Shown here: piece by piece, positions 5,806-6,651 of the stretch | Position numbering within the stretch: position 1 is the first letter of the stretch | Layout of the letters: every line of letters starts with the position of its first letter | Source: Candidatus Caenarcanales bacterium | GTDB taxonomy: Bacteria; Cyanobacteriota; Vampirovibrionia; LMEP-6097 | DNA: 6,651 nt | Direction: 5' to 3' | Assembly: GCA_021299565.1 (NCBI GenBank) | Contig: JAJTHA010000149.1 | Location: forward strand, 1 to 6,651 | Notes under the pieces: generated by a model | Database searches by the model: none | What the model was told of the DNA's origin: nothing | The model's input: only the letters and a program-made list of their open reading frames with translations | Program-made: the position numbers and the translations under genes

Positions 5806-5831
5806 AAATGAGAAGTCACAATTTTTGCGTC

Positions 5832-5865
5832 ACCCTGAGGAGCTGCAAAGCAGCGACGTCAGGGT
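5832..5865. repeat. Two-tier hairpin upstream of bcp
   Basis: The outer stem pairs ACCCTGA (5832-5838) with TCAGGGT (5859-5865). The inner stem pairs GCTGC (5842-5846) with GCAGC (5850-5854) around AAA. No T-run follows. It lies upstream of the bcp start and probably outside its transcript, so a role as a repeat element or DNA structure is as likely as an RNA role. Confidence 0.6.
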
Positions 5866-5887
5866 CCAAGCTTGTTAACTGAACTGA

Positions 5888-5915
5888 ATTCAGCCGCTCC
5901 GCTGGGCTCGGACAA
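5888..5915 (-). repeat. 28-bp dispersed repeat, copy 2 (inverted relative to copy 1)
   Basis: The reverse complement matches 2648-2675 at 24 of 28 positions; the 16-bp identical core is at 5894-5909. It overlaps a 10-bp palindrome CTGAATTCAG at its left side. Confidence 0.75.
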
Positions 5916-5956
5916 GCTGAGCATACTACCGAATCTACTGGTAGACACGATAGAGC

Positions 5957-5986
5957 GCAAAATTAACATGCCCATGTTAATTTTGC
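5957..5986. repeat. 30-bp perfect palindrome with 2-nt spacer
   Basis: A 14-nt left arm (5957-5970, G then CAAAATTAACATG) is exactly complementary to the 14-nt right arm (5973-5986), separated by CC. A loop this short favours a dimeric protein-binding site or cruciform over an RNA hairpin. It lies about 95 bp upstream of the -35 element of the flagellin promoter and about 170 bp upstream of bcp. It is not an obvious terminator, since no gene ends nearby. Confidence 0.85.
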
Positions 5987-6006
5987 TATGTCTCGCAGCC
6001 GACACA

Positions 6007-6066
6007 AAATAATCAAAGCGGTCACGCAGTGACAGGCTCGCCAAAGGCGAAACATTAAAATTATTT
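6007..6066. repeat. Branched inverted-repeat cluster
   Basis: An outer pair AAATAAT (6007-6013) and ATTATTT (6060-6066) encloses two mini-hairpins: GTCAC-GCA-GTGAC (6021-6033) and TCGCC-AAA-GGCGA (6038-6050). It could fold as a three-way junction in single-stranded form. It ends 14 bp before the flagellin -35 element, so it would not be in the flagellin transcript. Whether it acts as DNA or RNA is unknown. Confidence 0.5.
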
Positions 6067-6080
6067 AACATAATACCCCC

Positions 6081-6108
6081 TAAAGTATCTAGACCATCTA
6101 GCCGATAG
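6081..6108 (+). promoter_or_regulatory. Sigma-28 (FliA-type) promoter of the flagellin gene
   Basis: TAAAG at 6081-6085 and GCCGATAG at 6101-6108 match the flagellar sigma-28 consensus (TAAA, 15 nt, GCCGATAA) with a 16-nt gap and one mismatch in the -10 octamer. The predicted start is near 6115, giving a leader of about 43 nt with the RBS. A short inverted repeat, CTAGA/TCTAG (6089-6093, 6097-6101), lies between the two elements. This is the expected promoter type for a late flagellar gene and implies a FliA homologue elsewhere in the genome. Confidence 0.85.
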
Positions 6109-6143
6109 ACAGAAATGTCACTTGGAAATGACACAGGGAAATT

Positions 6144-6149
6144 AAGGAG
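6144..6149 (+). promoter_or_regulatory. Strong RBS of the flagellin gene
   Basis: AAGGAG lies 8 nt before the ATG at 6158, extended by a further GAGG purine run. It shows that this organism does use SD initiation, which makes its absence before metK, bcp, tadA and the prenyl synthase gene meaningful. Confidence 0.88.
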
Positions 6150-6157
6150 AGGAAAAT

Positions 6158-6651
6158 ATGTCTATTTATGTTAATACTAACGTCCAAAGTTTGTTTGCTC
6201 AAAGAGCTTTGGGTAGTAATACTTCAAACTTGCAGAAATCAGTTGAAAAACTATCTACAGGTTTAAGAATCAATAGAGCAGGGGATGATGCAGCAGGTTT
6301 GAGTATTGCTCAAAAAATGACTGCGACAATCGGTGGTTTAGGTAAAGCACAACAAAACGCATCGGACGGTATCTCATTGATACAGACTGCAGAGGGTGGC
6401 TTGGGTGTAGCTCAGGACAACTTGCAGAGAGTTCGTGAGTTGATGGTACAAGCTTCTAACGGAACTAACTCAGCGAACGAGGTTGACGCGATACAAAGAG
6501 AGATTAATGAACGTGTTAGAGTGATTTCGGATGCAGCAGGACAGGTGCAGTTTAACGGAATCAGTTTACTTGGTGGTGCTGCGAACATTACTTTACAAAC
6601 AGGTGCTGATAACGGTCAAACTACAACCTTGAACTTTGCTTCAGGTACTAC
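6158..6651 (+). CDS. fliC: Flagellin, N-terminal part; 3' end beyond window
   Basis: Structural subunit of the flagellar filament, exported by the flagellar type III system. My translation gives 164 uninterrupted residues to the right edge: the whole N-terminal D0 and D1 region and the beginning of the variable part. Visible: MSIYVNTNVQSL (1-12), LSTGLRINRAGDDAAGLSIAQ (32-52, the flagellin hallmark), SDGISLIQTAEGGL (69-82), LQRVRELMVQASNGTNS (89-105), and QFNGISLLGG (131-140). The D1 residues matching Salmonella Arg90, Leu94 and Glu114, which contact TLR5, are kept as Arg91, Leu95 and Glu115. The start is fixed by the strong RBS and the family N-terminus, and a sigma-28-type promoter drives it. 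The C-terminal D1/D0 part is out of view, so total length, and whether this is one of several flagellins, is unknown. Confidence 0.97.
   Translation, partial: MSIYVNTNVQSLFAQRALGSNTSNLQKSVEKLSTGLRINRAGDDAAGLSIAQKMTATIGGLGKAQQNASDGISLIQTAEGGLGVAQDNLQRVRELMVQASNGTNSANEVDAIQREINERVRVISDAAGQVQFNGISLLGGAANITLQTGADNGQTTTLNFASGT

Larger units (their letters stand above)
5790..6157. other. Inverted-repeat-rich region between bcp and the flagellin gene
   Basis: These 368 bp separate divergent bcp and flagellin genes. From left to right they hold the bcp promoter, a two-tier hairpin (5832-5865), a repeat copy (5888-5915) enclosed by the AGCTTGT/ACAAGCT pair (5869-5875, 5912-5918), a CTACC/GGTAG pair (5926-5930, 5940-5944), a 30-bp palindrome (5957-5986), a branched set of hairpins (6007-6066), the sigma-28-type promoter and the flagellin RBS. 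I see no convincing protein gene; the open minus-strand frame here runs straight through the palindromes and the promoter. Confidence 0.75.

Noticed and set aside
5790..5819. GTG start adding ten residues to bcp
   Set aside because: No SD; the added residues are not typical of the family, and the -10 box lies downstream of the GTG.
5832..5865. Intrinsic terminator
   Set aside because: Good stem, but no T-run on either strand and no gene ending there.
2590..6066. CRISPR array or insertion sequence
   Set aside because: The repeats are two inverted copies over 3 kb apart, without regular spacers, transposase or terminal repeats flanking a gene.
5859..6134. Minus-strand open frame of 91 codons upstream of flagellin
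   Set aside because: It runs through several palindromes, the repeat copy and the sigma-28-type promoter; no RBS and no family features.

Overview
This is an AT-rich, gene-dense bacterial window. It holds eight protein-coding genes: the 5' part of murC (reading out of the left edge), metK, an unrecognised acidic 140-residue protein, a trans-polyprenyl diphosphate synthase, tadA, a small protein with two LuxR-type helix-turn-helix (HTH) domains in tandem, a bcp-type peroxiredoxin, and the 5' part of a flagellin gene (reading out of the right edge). No rRNA, tRNA, CRISPR array, transposase or phage gene was seen.

Organism: the proteins indicate a flagellated, peptidoglycan-containing bacterium that makes an isoprenoid quinone or lipid carrier. 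The wording of MetK and of the prenyl synthase reminds me of cyanobacterial homologues. Photosynthetic cyanobacteria lack flagellin, so a non-photosynthetic relative (the Melainabacteria/Vampirovibrionia group) is my best guess. This is inference from remembered family patterns, with low to moderate confidence.

Layout: (1) 1-2470, minus strand, metK then murC, 5 nt apart, probably one transcript. (2) 2471-2789, a divergent intergenic region with a strong hairpin and one copy of a 28-bp repeat. (3) 2790-3212, the acidic orphan, plus strand. (4) 3209-4210, the prenyl synthase, minus strand, tail to tail with the orphan. (5) 4211-4236, a 26-bp divergent promoter. (6) 4237-4680, tadA, plus strand. 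(7) 4677-5300, the tandem-HTH protein, and 5304-5789, bcp, both minus strand and probably one bcp-first operon, tail to tail with tadA. (8) 5790-6157, a region packed with inverted repeats that ends in a sigma-28-type promoter and a strong ribosome binding site (RBS). (9) 6158 to the right edge, flagellin.

How the genes work together: most are unrelated housekeeping functions (SAM synthesis, cell-wall precursor synthesis, isoprenoid chains, tRNA-Arg editing, peroxide defence). The less ordinary points concern gene expression. Several genes have a good -10 box only 7-10 nt before the start codon and no Shine-Dalgarno (SD) sequence, which suggests leaderless mRNAs. One shared symmetric -10 box seems to serve two divergent genes. 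Both convergent pairs share a 4-bp palindromic stop overlap. The tandem-HTH gene seems to start at a rare ATT codon behind an SD sequence formed by the last two codons of bcp. The two larger intergenic regions share a dispersed, inverted repeat.
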